This document shows, piece by piece, positions 18,151 through 26,439 of a stretch of DNA of 64,000 nucleotides (positions within the stretch are counted from its first letter, which is position 1; every line of letters starts with the position of its first letter). The notes beneath the pieces are model-generated. The model worked only from the letters and a program-made list of their open reading frames with translations, made no database searches and was not told the origin of the DNA. The DNA lies in the NCBI RefSeq assembly GCF_000152965.1, contig NZ_CH902583.1:3105694-3169693 (forward strand), given 5' to 3'. The translations under genes and the position numbers were made by a program. The DNA is from Roseobacter sp. MED193. Its GTDB lineage: Bacteria; Pseudomonadota; Alphaproteobacteria; Rhodobacterales; Rhodobacteraceae.

Positions 18151-18587
18151 AGTATAGCCATTTCGGATATGTCGTGGCGCAGGCTATCGGCGTTTGCGGT
18201 CATAAAGACCACCAGATCAAAGGGATCTTCTGCTTTGAGGTTAAGCCTATCCGGGCCAACATCAAGCAGGTCGCATAGCGAGAGCTGGCCTTCGTTTACG
18301 AACCCCATTTGCCAATCTGGAAAGCGACGTCGGTCTAAGGTGCCGGTATCCAGAACCTGTAGGTTGTTGTGCCGGAAATCTATGCCAATGCGAAACATGG
18401 TTGCGTTCAACGCATCAGGTGGTCCCTCGAGGTACTGTAGAAAAAAGCCCTGTTCCCGATGTAGAAACCCGGTGATTTCATTGTCAGGGTTGTGCTTTTG
18501 ACAGGCCTTCAGAATCTTGTTGTGCTCTTTTGAGGAGGCTCGAATCAGCGCGGTACTCTGGTAAATGGTATATGCGAGGTGATGCAT
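18147..18587 (-). CDS. Stand-alone BLUF-domain blue-light sensor
   Basis: A 146-residue protein made of a single BLUF (FAD-binding blue-light) domain plus a short C-terminal tail. The photocycle residues align: Tyr9 (TIYQS), Asn33 ([10 protein letters not shown]), Gln51 (FFLQYLEG), Trp92 and Met94 (FPDWQMGF). With no attached output domain it would signal by binding a partner, as other short BLUF proteins do. GGAAG lies before the ATG. Its 3' end overlaps cmk by four bases. The nearest divergent gene is a flavin-dependent nitroreductase; a link is only positional. Confidence 0.9.
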   Translation of the reverse strand: MHHLAYTIYQSTALIRASSKEHNKILKACQKHNPDNEITGFLHREQGFFLQYLEGPPDALNATMFRIGIDFRHNNLQVLDTGTLDRRRFPDWQMGFVNEGQLSLCDLLDVGPDRLNLKAEDPFDLVVFMTANADSLRHDISEMAIL

Positions 18588-18846
18588 GGGGCGCTTCCTG
18601 ATGGCTTAAGTCAATTTCGTCTCTCTAGTTTTAGGGAGCATATTCCGAGTTTCCTTTTGGAATACAGCCCAGGATTGCGAGTTTTGCGGAGGTTTGCAGT
18701 CGTAACGTTCTGGAAATCTCCAGGCGCGCTTTATCCGGTGGAGCAGGATCTGGAACGCACATGCAGATAATTGGCGGGTAGATATTGAACTGAACGGTTT
18801 AGTTCCGATATAAGGCCACACAAACCTTCCAATGACGGGAAAGACG

Positions 18847-19479
18847 ATGTTTCTAGATAAGCTGAACTGGCGCTATGCCACCAAGAAGATGGACCCCAAC
18901 AAGGCGGTTCCCGAAGACAAGGTGGCCAAGATTGTCGAGGCCGTGCAGATGGCACCCAGCTCCAGCGGCCTGCAGCCCTTTGAGCTCTTCGTGATCCGCA
19001 ACAAGGACATCCGCGCGGCGATCCGTCCCGTGTCCTGGGACCAGGCGCAGATCACCGATGGTTCGCACCTCTTGGTCTTTGCAGCCTGGGACAATTATAG
19101 CGAAGAACGTATTGACGCGGTGGTCGAGCAGATGGCGGCCGAGCGCGGCGGCATGAATGACCTGCTCAAAGGTTACTATGACAATCTGAAAGCCATGTAT
19201 TTGCCCCGCACCGCCGAGGAAAACTACGCCCACGCGGCCCGCCAGGCCTATATCGCGCTGGGCTTTGCCATGGCGGCGGCAGCCGAGCTGGAAGTGGACA
19301 GCACCCCGATGGAAGGCTTTGATCCCGCCCAGGTGGATGAGATCCTTGGCCTCAAAGAAAAGGGCCTGCGCTCTGTCTTGCTCCTGCCGCTGGGCTACCG
19401 CGCCGAGGAAGGCGATTGGCTGCTGCCAATGAAGAAGGTGCGCAAGCCGCTGACAACCCTGGTCACCGAACTCGACTAA
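18847..19479 (+). CDS. Nitroreductase-family FMN oxidoreductase
   Basis: A 210-residue NfsB-like flavoprotein expected to reduce nitroaromatics, quinones or related acceptors with NAD(P)H. The N-terminal RYATKKMD and MAPSSSGLQPFELFVI blocks form the FMN phosphate site; LGYRAEEGDW near the C-terminus completes it. The start at 18847 follows GGGAAAG; 18832 would add five residues with no ribosome site. Codon choice looks more uniformly G/C-ending than in neighbours. Flanked by the BLUF gene and an unrelated hypothetical. Substrate unknown. Confidence 0.88.
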   Translation: MFLDKLNWRYATKKMDPNKAVPEDKVAKIVEAVQMAPSSSGLQPFELFVIRNKDIRAAIRPVSWDQAQITDGSHLLVFAAWDNYSEERIDAVVEQMAAERGGMNDLLKGYYDNLKAMYLPRTAEENYAHAARQAYIALGFAMAAAAELEVDSTPMEGFDPAQVDEILGLKEKGLRSVLLLPLGYRAEEGDWLLPMKKVRKPLTTLVTELD

Positions 19480-19487
19480 TGTTGAGT

Positions 19488-19513
19488 TGAGGCCACCTGT
19501 GAAGGTGGCCTCA
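19488..19513. terminator. Hairpin between convergent genes
   Basis: A perfect 11-bp stem (19488-19498 with 19503-19513, loop GTGA) lies 9 bp after the nitroreductase stop and 15 bp before the tail of the convergent hypothetical gene. There is no strong T-run; it may serve both strands. Confidence 0.6.
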
Positions 19514-19527
19514 CTCATCAGAATTAC

Positions 19528-20292
19528 CTAACAGAAATAGACCCCGTTCGCACTGGGCTTATCCGGCCAGTTCGGGCAGAAGTCGCTTAGGTAAATAGGA
19601 TAGGGTTCATAAGCTCTAACCTGTTCAGTCAATGTCTGACGATGGGCGTTGGCTTCTGCCAAAGTGTCAAAAAGAAGAGCTGTCCGATATCGGGATCTGT
19701 TTTCTATAACGATGACATTGTCGTCGTCGATGACTTGGGATTTGTGATACTGTGCTGCTTCTAGAGTTCTGTCAGAACCTAGCATTAGCAACACAGAATC
19801 TGAGGAAGCAGCGGCTTGTGTTTGTGTGCTCGTACTGGGGGCATATCGTTCAACAAGCAGATCGATATTGCCGTATGTCTCCTTGCGCAGGACCCCAGCC
19901 TCGACCCAAAATCGCAAAGCATTGGCTGTCTGGTTGAGGTCGTTTTGAACAAAAGCTTGCTGCGCAAACTCGGCCTCTGCCCTCTCGCGCTCCAAATCGA
20001 TGAGATTTTTAGCTTTTAGTCCCTCAAGATCCCTCTGCGCAGTAGATTTGCGATCTTCTAAGTTCATGCGGGCAGTGGCTTCCATACTCGAAACATAGAT
20101 GCTCGCTCCAACGCTGATCACCCCGCTCACGATAACGACATAGACCGGGGTAAGAAAGGAACGGAGGTTGTGCCTTCGTTCGGCCACAAGCGTTTTGTTT
20201 TGAAGCTCCAGAGCATTGGCTTCGATCATCACCTTCGTCTGTTCTGGTTCCTCTTTCAGTGCATCGCGAATCTCTCTTTCTGTAAAAATCAT
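19528..20292 (-). CDS. Hypothetical single-pass membrane protein with coiled coil
   Basis: A 254-residue protein: a short cytoplasmic N-terminus, one membrane helix (about residues 46-68), a strongly charged helical stretch rich in Glu/Arg/Lys (about 72-110, likely coiled coil), a Gln/Ser/Thr linker and a C-terminal domain with two Cys in the final 18 residues. No family is recognised. The ATG at 20292 is preferred to a GTG at 20301. The gene looks lower in G+C than its surroundings and, with the BLUF and nitroreductase genes, separates cmk from rpsA, suggesting acquisition. Confidence 0.6.
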   Translation of the reverse strand: MIFTEREIRDALKEEPEQTKVMIEANALELQNKTLVAERRHNLRSFLTPVYVVIVSGVISVGASIYVSSMEATARMNLEDRKSTAQRDLEGLKAKNLIDLERERAEAEFAQQAFVQNDLNQTANALRFWVEAGVLRKETYGNIDLLVERYAPSTSTQTQAAASSDSVLLMLGSDRTLEAAQYHKSQVIDDDNVIVIENRSRYRTALLFDTLAEANAHRQTLTEQVRAYEPYPIYLSDFCPNWPDKPSANGVYFC

Positions 20293-20359
20293 GCTGTTCA
20301 CCCAAATAAATCAATCAAAAGGCGAAAATACCTTCCGGTAATCGCCTTATTGTGCCTTC

Positions 20360-20373
20360 GGGGGGGGGGGGGG
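20360..20373. repeat. 14-base poly-G tract
   Basis: Fourteen consecutive G residues lie 67 bp upstream of the hypothetical membrane-protein start and about 315 bp upstream of rpsA. Such tracts are prone to slippage and also to sequencing error, so the exact length is uncertain. Confidence 0.8.
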
Positions 20374-20475
20374 ATTCGGTAAATGCATATTGCGCAATCA
20401 AGCGTAAGAACTTCGCAAAACCCTCAATACTCGGTCGGTTGGCTGTTTGAGGAGCCGCCCTAAGGGGCTTTGGGC

Positions 20476-20504
20476 TTGATTGCAGAGGGTATTGCCCGTA
20501 TAAG
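20476..20504 (+). promoter_or_regulatory. rpsA promoter and long leader
   Basis: TTGATT (20476-20481), a 17-bp spacer and TATAAG (20499-20504) make a good sigma-70-type promoter. It predicts a leader of about 175 nt before rpsA, which contains a GCCGC/GCGGC inverted pair (about 20505-20530) and a T-rich stretch near 20580. In other bacteria rpsA is autoregulated through its leader; that is only inferred here. Confidence 0.6.
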
Positions 20505-20688
20505 CCGCGCTGTCAGTATAGGGGCGGCTAACGCTCGAATGGCAATCTGAGCAGGGTCGGGGCAAGTTCCGGCCCTTTGTGTTTGTTTGTTTCAGATGTC
20601 TTTGTGCCACGCCCCATGCGACCAAACCCCAAGACCGGCGGAGACAACCGCACGGCCAGAAAACTTTGTAAAGGAAACCTGAGACCTC

Positions 20689-22365
20689 ATGGCTCAAAAC
20701 GTATCTATGGAGGACTTCGAAGCCCTTCTGAATGAAAGCTTCGAAATGGACACCCCAAATGAGGGTTCCGTTGTTAAAGGCAAGGTTATCGCGATCGAAG
20801 CGGGCCAGGCCCTGATCGATGTAGGCTACAAGATGGAAGGCCGCGTTGACCTTAAAGAATTCGCAAACCCTGGCGAAGCTCCTGAAATCGCAGTCGGCGA
20901 TGAAGTAGAAGTCTTCCTGCGTTCCGCTGAGAACGCCCGTGGCGAAGCTGTTATCTCTCGTGAGATGGCGCGCCGCGAAGAAGCCTGGGACCGTCTGGAA
21001 AAAGCCTATGCCGACGACGAACGCGTCGAAGGTGCGATCTTTGGTCGTGTCAAAGGTGGCTTCACAGTCGATCTGGGTGGCGCAGTGGCCTTCCTGCCAG
21101 GTTCGCAAGTTGACGTCCGCCCCGTGCGCGACGCTGGCCCTCTGATGGGTCTGAAGCAGCCCTTCCAGATCCTGAAAATGGATCGCCGCCGTGGCAATAT
21201 CGTTGTATCGCGTCGTGCGATCCTCGAAGAGTCCCGCGCCGAGCAGCGCGCTGAAGTTATCGGCAAACTGTCCGAGGGTGATTCTGTTGACGGTGTCGTC
21301 AAGAACATCACCGAATACGGTGCATTCGTTGACCTGGGCGGCGTAGACGGCCTGCTGCACGTCACCGACATGGCATGGCGTCGTGTGAACCACCCCTCCG
21401 AAATCCTGGCGATCGGCGAAACCGTCAAGGTTCAGGTCATCAAGATCAACAAAGATACCCACCGTATCTCCCTGGGCATGAAGCAGCTGCAGGAAGATCC
21501 ATGGGATCTGGTTGGCGCCAAGTACCCACTCTCCTCGGTCCACAAAGGCCGTGTGACCAACATCACCGATTACGGTGCATTTGTTGAGCTGGAGCCCGGT
21601 GTTGAAGGTCTGGTCCACGTTTCTGAAATGTCCTGGACCAAGAAGAACGTGCACCCCGGCAAGATCGTCTCTACTTCGCAGGAAGTTGACGTCATGGTTC
21701 TGGAAATCGACGGTTCCAAGCGTCGCGTGTCCCTGGGTCTGAAGCAGACTCAGCGTAACCCATGGGAAGTGTTCTCCGAGAGCAACCCCGAGGGCACCGA
21801 GGTCGAAGGCGAAGTCAAGAACATCACCGAATTCGGTCTGTTCATCGGCCTCGAAGGCGACATCGACGGCATGGTTCACCTGTCAGACCTGTCTTGGGAC
21901 GAGCGCGGCGAAGATGCGATCCAGAACTACCGCAAAGGCGACATGGTTTCGGCCGTTGTCTCCGAAGTGGACGTTGAAAAAGAGCGTATCTCCCTGTCGA
22001 TCAAAGCCCTGGGCGGCGACAAGTTCGCAGAAGCCGTTGGCGGCGTGAAGCGTGGCTCCATTGTCACCGTGAACGTCACTGCCATCGAAGAAGGCGGCAT
22101 CGAGGTCGAATACGAAGGCATGAAGAGCTTCATCCGTCGTTCCGACCTGTCCCGTGACCGTGCCGAGCAGCGCCCTGAGCGTTTCAATGTTGGCGACAAG
22201 GTTGATGTTCGCGTCACCAATGTCGACAGCAAGACCCGTCGTCTGGGCCTGTCGATCAAAGCACGTGAGATCGCGGAAGAAAAAGAAGCAGTTGAACAGT
22301 ATGGCTCCTCGGATTCCGGCGCAAGCTTGGGCGATATCCTGGGCGCAGCACTGAACAACGACTAA
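20689..22365 (+). CDS. rpsA: 30S ribosomal protein S1
   Basis: A 558-residue protein with six S1 (OB-fold) repeats, which binds mRNA leaders and recruits them to the 30S subunit. Repeats begin at about residues 26, 110, 197, 282, 370 and 457; repeats 3 to 5 carry the clear pattern NITEYGAFVDLGG...GLLHVTDMAW. Codon use is strongly biased as expected for a highly expressed gene. It is separated from cmk by a 2.5-kb insertion, has its own likely promoter, and ends in a strong terminator. Confidence 0.98.
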   Translation: MAQNVSMEDFEALLNESFEMDTPNEGSVVKGKVIAIEAGQALIDVGYKMEGRVDLKEFANPGEAPEIAVGDEVEVFLRSAENARGEAVISREMARREEAWDRLEKAYADDERVEGAIFGRVKGGFTVDLGGAVAFLPGSQVDVRPVRDAGPLMGLKQPFQILKMDRRRGNIVVSRRAILEESRAEQRAEVIGKLSEGDSVDGVVKNITEYGAFVDLGGVDGLLHVTDMAWRRVNHPSEILAIGETVKVQVIKINKDTHRISLGMKQLQEDPWDLVGAKYPLSSVHKGRVTNITDYGAFVELEPGVEGLVHVSEMSWTKKNVHPGKIVSTSQEVDVMVLEIDGSKRRVSLGLKQTQRNPWEVFSESNPEGTEVEGEVKNITEFGLFIGLEGDIDGMVHLSDLSWDERGEDAIQNYRKGDMVSAVVSEVDVEKERISLSIKALGGDKFAEAVGGVKRGSIVTVNVTAIEEGGIEVEYEGMKSFIRRSDLSRDRAEQRPERFNVGDKVDVRVTNVDSKTRRLGLSIKAREIAEEKEAVEQYGSSDSGASLGDILGAALNND

Positions 22366-22398
22366 GTTCTGGCCTGGTTATCAGGTTGAAAAATCCAA

Positions 22399-22434
22399 AA
22401 ACGGCCTCACCTTTTGGTGGGGCCGTTTGCTTTT
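22399..22434 (+). terminator. rpsA terminator
   Basis: A 13-bp stem (22399-22411 with 22416-22428, one wobble, loop TTTT) is flanked by an A-run upstream and GCTTTT downstream. Confidence 0.85.
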
Positions 22435-22778
22435 GGGCGGATTTCCACCACTCCAAATTTAGGTGCAGGGCAGGGGCTAAGGGGCGTTGGCCCTGCTGCA
22501 TTTTCCAGGCTGACTAATGTTCCACCAGGAAGACCTGCTGCGATAACCAATTGCGAATCAATTACTTCTGGGACCACGGGTGCGAGGGCTTCTCAAACAA
22601 AAGCTGCCCCTCTTTATGTGCTTTTCGGCAGAGAAACCGACAATTTTTGGTCGTTTGACGAATTTTGCAGGGCAAAATTCAGTTGCAAGGCCTCTGTTTT
22701 GGTTCCTAGGGCGGGCTTTTGGACCTATAGTTGTCGTTAGCCGACAAAGGCTTGCGTACATCTGGGAGGGCAGGAAGT
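22435..22778 (+). promoter_or_regulatory. ihfB upstream region with a 9-bp inverted repeat
   Basis: No credible gene. A perfect inverted repeat, GAATTTTGC (22660-22668) and GCAAAATTC (22672-22680) around AGG, starts at the last base of a possible -35 TTGACG (22655-22660) and fills the spacer to a weak -10. A second candidate -10, TATAGT, lies at 22726-22731. The repeat is a plausible operator for ihfB. A GC-rich stem (22465-22471 with 22490-22496) lies further upstream. Confidence 0.4.
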
Positions 22779-23063
22779 ATGATCCGTTCTGAATTGATTC
22801 AGAAGATTGCAGACGAAAACCCGCACCTGTATCAGCGGGATGTCGAAAGGATCGTGAATACGGTTTTTGAGGAAGTGACTGATGCAATGTCTCGGGGTGA
22901 CCGGGTTGAATTGCGCGGGTTTGGTGCTTTCTCTGTAAAGCAACGGGACTCGCGGGTTGGCCGCAATCCCCGAACCGGTGAAACTGTCCAAGTTGAAGAA
23001 AAACATGTTCCGTTCTTCAAGACCGGTAAGCTCTTGAGGGATCGCCTGAACGGAAAGGCCTAA
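22779..23063 (+). CDS. ihfB: Integration host factor subunit beta
   Basis: A 94-residue HU/IHF-family DNA-bending protein that pairs with IhfA. It has the N-terminal [11 protein letters not shown] helix, the [13 protein letters not shown] core and the arm [10 protein letters not shown] carrying the proline that intercalates at the DNA kinks. The ATG at 22779 is preceded by GGGAGGGCAGG; an in-frame ATG at 22731 would add 16 non-conserved residues. Position after rpsA is conserved in proteobacteria. The next gene starts immediately after its stop. Confidence 0.96.
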   Translation: MIRSELIQKIADENPHLYQRDVERIVNTVFEEVTDAMSRGDRVELRGFGAFSVKQRDSRVGRNPRTGETVQVEEKHVPFFKTGKLLRDRLNGKA

Positions 23064-23414
23064 ATGCGTTATATTCGCTACGCTGTCCTGGGAACTCTAG
23101 GACTTTTGCTGGTTTCGGTTTGTGTGGCAAACCGTTCGATCGTTTCCCTGAAGCTATTGCCTGATGCAGTTGCTGAATTTGTCGGGATAAATCCATCGAT
23201 CTCATTGCCCCTCTTCATCGTGGTTCTGGGGGGGCTGGGCGCGGGTCTGGCCGTCGGGTTTGTGTGGGAGTGGCTACGTGAGCACAAGCATCGCCGCGCT
23301 GCCAGCACGCAAACACGCGAGGTCAAGAAGCTTGCGCGCGAAGTGAAGAAGCTGAAGCAGCAAAAGCATGAAGGTAAAGACGAGGTTCTTGCCCTTCTGG
23401 AAGAGGCTAGCTGA
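23064..23414 (+). CDS. LapA-domain (DUF1049) inner-membrane protein
   Basis: A 116-residue protein with two membrane helices (about residues 5-23 and 46-68) and a cytoplasmic, lysine-rich coiled-coil tail with repeated REVKKL units (83-100). This is the LapA layout; in E. coli LapA works with LapB in controlling lipopolysaccharide synthesis, but alphaproteobacterial members are little studied. It begins directly after the ihfB stop and is followed within 10 bp by trpF, so the three are probably one transcript. Confidence 0.85.
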   Translation: MRYIRYAVLGTLGLLLVSVCVANRSIVSLKLLPDAVAEFVGINPSISLPLFIVVLGGLGAGLAVGFVWEWLREHKHRRAASTQTREVKKLAREVKKLKQQKHEGKDEVLALLEEAS

Positions 23415-23423
23415 GTAAGGCGA

Positions 23424-24074
23424 ATGACAGCGATACGGGTAAAGATCTGCGGACTGAAAACCCCGCAGGATGTCTCTGCGGCTGCCGCCGCGGGTGCCGC
23501 CTACGTCGGCTTTGTGTTCTTTCCAAAATCCCCGCGCAACGTCTCTATTGAGCAGGCTGTAAACCTGGCGCTGGAGGCGCCGGTTGGCCTGTGTAAGGTC
23601 GCGTTGACGGTGAATGCCGATGATGCCCTGCTGGACGCGCTCACCGATGCCGTGCCGCTGGACATGCTGCAGTTGCATGGCAGCGAGAGCGCTGAACGAG
23701 TCGCGCAGGTGAAAGCGCGCTATGGCTTACCGGTAATGAAGGCCATCGGTGTTGCTGGGGCTGAGGATTTGCCACAAATCGATCTCTACTCCCAGGTTGC
23801 TGACCAGCTGTTGATTGATGCCAAGCCGCCCAAGAATGCCGATCTGCCAGGTGGCAATGGGCTGGCCTTTGATTGGCGGCTGTTGGCAGGGCGCAAATAT
23901 TGGCAGCGGCCCTGGATGCTGGCGGGCGGGCTCACCCCCGATAATGTGGCCGAGGCTGTGCGTATGACCGGGGCGCGCCAGGTCGATGTCTCATCAGGTG
24001 TTGAGACCGCGCCTGGGCAAAAAGACGCAGCATTGATAGCCCAGTTCAATGCTGCGGCCCGCTCTGCTGCCTGA
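23424..24074 (+). CDS. trpF: Phosphoribosylanthranilate isomerase
   Basis: A 216-residue TIM-barrel enzyme of tryptophan synthesis that converts N-(5-phosphoribosyl)anthranilate to CdRP. The N-terminal [11 protein letters not shown] carries the catalytic Cys, LLIDAKPP the catalytic Asp region, and [10 protein letters not shown] and [15 protein letters not shown] form the phosphate-binding end. The order ihfB - lapA-like - trpF - trpB is typical of Rhodobacteraceae. Confidence 0.96.
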   Translation: MTAIRVKICGLKTPQDVSAAAAAGAAYVGFVFFPKSPRNVSIEQAVNLALEAPVGLCKVALTVNADDALLDALTDAVPLDMLQLHGSESAERVAQVKARYGLPVMKAIGVAGAEDLPQIDLYSQVADQLLIDAKPPKNADLPGGNGLAFDWRLLAGRKYWQRPWMLAGGLTPDNVAEAVRMTGARQVDVSSGVETAPGQKDAALIAQFNAAARSAA

Positions 24075-24216
24075 CGGGCTTTTGCCTGGCTTTATACCGG
24101 ATCAGTAAATCTAAGGTCAGGCAGACAGAATCCTGCCCTGCCTCTCTTTACCCGCTGCCCCGTGCGCGCTAGTCATATCGAGCGCTGGAACCAGCGTCGC
24201 GACAAGGGGAAGAACC

Positions 24217-25476
24217 ATGGCAAACGATCTCTTCAACAGCTTTATGAATGGACCTGACGAAAAGGGCCGCTTTGGCATCTTTGGCGGACGATTTGTTTCG
24301 GAAACCTTGATGCCGCTGATCCTCAGCTTGGAGGAGGAATATGAGCGCGCCAAGGATGATCCCAGCTTTTGGGCAGAGATGGATAGCCTGTGGAAGCACT
24401 ATGTTGGCCGTCCCAGCCCGCTGTATTTTGCTGAGCGCCTGACAGAGCACTTGGGCGGTGCCAAGGTCTATATGAAGCGCGACGAGCTGAACCACACCGG
24501 CGCACACAAGGTGAACAATGTCTTGGGGCAGATCCTGCTGGCACGGCGCATGGGCAAGAGCCGCATCATTGCCGAAACCGGCGCTGGTCAGCACGGGGTT
24601 GCAACGGCAACAGTCTGCGCCAAGTTCGGCCTTAAATGTGTGGTTTACATGGGCGCTCATGATGTAAAGCGCCAGGCACCAAATGTATTCCGCATGCGCC
24701 TGCTGGGCGCCGAAGTGATCCCAGTAACCTCTGGCCGTGGAACTCTGAAAGACGCCATGAACGACGCCCTGCGAGACTGGGTGACCAACGTCAACGATAC
24801 ATTCTATTGTATCGGAACAGCAGCTGGCCCACATCCCTACCCGGCGCTGGTACGTGATTTCCAGTCGATCATCGGCAAAGAGGTTCGCTGGCAGCTGGCG
24901 GAGCAGGAGGGCGAGGGCCGTCTTCCAGATACGCTGATTGCTGCCATCGGTGGTGGCTCCAATGCTATTGGCTTGTTCCACCCTTTCTTGGATGACAAAT
25001 CCGTCAATATCATCGGCGTCGAGGCCGGTGGGAAAGGTGTTGACGACCGGATGCAGCACTGTGCCTCGCTTACCGGTGGTCGCCCAGGTGTGTTGCATGG
25101 CAACCGTACCTATCTGCTGCAAGACGAAGACGGCCAGATCCAGGAGGGTTTTTCGATCTCTGCCGGTTTGGATTATCCTGGTATCGGGCCTGAACATTCC
25201 TGGCTGCACGACACTGGGCGTGCTAAATACGTATCGATCACTGACAAGGAGGCGCTGGAGGCCTTCCAACTTTCCTGCGCCATGGAAGGGATCATCCCTG
25301 CACTTGAGCCGAGCCACGCCCTGGCCCATGTCATGAAAATCGCACCTGATCTGCCCGCAGACCATATTATCGTGATGAACATGTGCGGACGCGGAGACAA
25401 GGACGTCTTTACCGTCGCAAAGCATTTGGGCTTTGACATGTCCGACACCGAAGAAGGCCGTACCTTCGAGGAGTAA
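24217..25476 (+). CDS. trpB: Tryptophan synthase beta subunit
   Basis: A 419-residue PLP enzyme that condenses indole with serine. The PLP lysine lies in [14 protein letters not shown], the phosphate-binding Gly-rich turn is GGGSNAIG, and the monovalent-cation/COMM region is normal. The C-terminal motif reads MCGRGDKDV, where many enzymes have LSGRGDKDV. GGGAAGAACC precedes the ATG. trpA, its partner, is not adjacent but 7 kb away on the other strand. A terminator follows. Confidence 0.97.
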   Translation: MANDLFNSFMNGPDEKGRFGIFGGRFVSETLMPLILSLEEEYERAKDDPSFWAEMDSLWKHYVGRPSPLYFAERLTEHLGGAKVYMKRDELNHTGAHKVNNVLGQILLARRMGKSRIIAETGAGQHGVATATVCAKFGLKCVVYMGAHDVKRQAPNVFRMRLLGAEVIPVTSGRGTLKDAMNDALRDWVTNVNDTFYCIGTAAGPHPYPALVRDFQSIIGKEVRWQLAEQEGEGRLPDTLIAAIGGGSNAIGLFHPFLDDKSVNIIGVEAGGKGVDDRMQHCASLTGGRPGVLHGNRTYLLQDEDGQIQEGFSISAGLDYPGIGPEHSWLHDTGRAKYVSITDKEALEAFQLSCAMEGIIPALEPSHALAHVMKIAPDLPADHIIVMNMCGRGDKDVFTVAKHLGFDMSDTEEGRTFEE

Positions 25477-25516
25477 ATCCTCGGCGCGAGGCACTGCGCA
25501 GACACTTAAAGATTTT

Positions 25517-25549
25517 GGCCGATCCAGGGTAGCCGGGTCGGCCCTTTTT
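25517..25549 (+). terminator. trpB terminator
   Basis: A 9-bp stem (25517-25525 with 25535-25543, one wobble) is followed by CTTTTT. Confidence 0.8.
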
Positions 25550-25563
25550 ATTTGCGGGCCTGA

Positions 25564-25884
25564 TCAGGCTTCGTGCAGGACCGTTTCAAAGCCTTCGAAC
25601 TGCGGGTGACCCATGATTGGGCTCTCGCCTTCGCGCTTGCCTGCATTGCGGTGCGAGGCGCGGAACTGTTCCGATTTGGTCCAAGCGTCAAAATCTGCGT
25701 GACTATCCCAAACTACATGGCTGGAGTAGAGGCTGAATTCTTCGGTTTGCGGGCCTTTAAGCAGGCGGAATTCGCGAAACCCTGGGAGCTCGCTCAAGTG
25801 AGATTCGCGATTTCTCCATATACTTTCAAAGTCGTCTTCACGCCCGGGTCGAATTTTGAAGCGGTTCATAGCGATGTAGCTCAT
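25564..25884 (-). CDS. IsdG-like haem-degrading monooxygenase candidate (ABM fold)
   Basis: A 106-residue dimeric ferredoxin-fold monooxygenase of the antibiotic biosynthesis monooxygenase (ABM) superfamily. The Asn-Trp-His triad of S. aureus IsdG (Asn7, Trp67, His77) aligns with Asn7 (AMNRFKI), Trp68 (FDAWTKSEQF) and His78 (RASHRNAG), so oxidative haem opening with iron release is a good inference; other ABM proteins without that activity share the fold. No haem-transport gene is adjacent. Stand-alone unit convergent with trpB. Confidence 0.78.
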   Translation of the reverse strand: MSYIAMNRFKIRPGREDDFESIWRNRESHLSELPGFREFRLLKGPQTEEFSLYSSHVVWDSHADFDAWTKSEQFRASHRNAGKREGESPIMGHPQFEGFETVLHEA

Positions 25885-26039
25885 GCCAGTGTCCTGATCT
25901 GATGGAAAAACAGGCTGGCGTTCAACGCCCGAGGGGACGGCATCTGCTGGCTACCACAGTGCCATAGCTGAGAAACCGGGCGCTGGTCAATTGCTCAGGT
26001 GTGGCAAGCGCATGAATGTCGCCAGAGATCCTGGCTGCT

Positions 26040-26429
26040 TTAGATCTGGCTGTTTGAATCGTCGGCACTGTGGGCTTGCAGCAAGGGGAATGGCACGATT
26101 TCAACGGCCCGGGCATGGGTCGCGTTTAGACACACAAGCGGCGCGCAGCCCTCATCTGAGGCTTGTAGAAAGCGGCTGGCGCAGAGGCACCATCGGTCAC
26201 CAGGCTTTAGACCACCAAAGCCAAATTCCGGGCGCGGCGTTGACAGATCGTTGCCGACATATTTTGAATAAGCGAGAAATTCAGCTGTCATCACTGCACA
26301 GACAGTATGGCTGCCTTGATCCTCAGCGCAGGTGTTACAATGGCCATCGCGAAAGAAGCCAGTGAGGGGATGATTTGAGCAGGGCGCAAGCGCCCCGCCC
26401 AATACGTTTATGCTTTGGTCCTGTTTCAT
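26040..26429 (-). CDS. DUF2237 family protein
   Basis: A 129-residue soluble protein of the DUF2237 (COG3651) family of unknown function. The conserved blocks NVLGGALAPCSNHPLTGFFR, GSHTVCAVMTAEFL, GNDLSTPRPEFGF and LKPGDRWCLCASR are all present, with seven Cys that may bind metal. It is 10 bp from the serine hydrolase gene upstream on the same strand, so they may be co-transcribed. The 150 bp downstream, before the IsdG-like gene, hold nothing recognisable. Confidence 0.88.
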   Translation of the reverse strand: MKQDQSINVLGGALAPCSNHPLTGFFRDGHCNTCAEDQGSHTVCAVMTAEFLAYSKYVGNDLSTPRPEFGFGGLKPGDRWCLCASRFLQASDEGCAPLVCLNATHARAVEIVPFPLLQAHSADDSNSQI

Positions 26430-26439
26430 ACAGGGCAGT

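Noticed and set aside
20398-21879. Long open frame (493 codons) antisense to rpsA
   Set aside because: It mirrors the biased codon use of rpsA; composition (His/Phe/Asp-rich) is not protein-like, and rpsA on the other strand is certain.
24169-25494. 441-codon frame antisense to trpB
   Set aside because: Shadow of trpB; His/Gln-rich composition typical of antisense frames.
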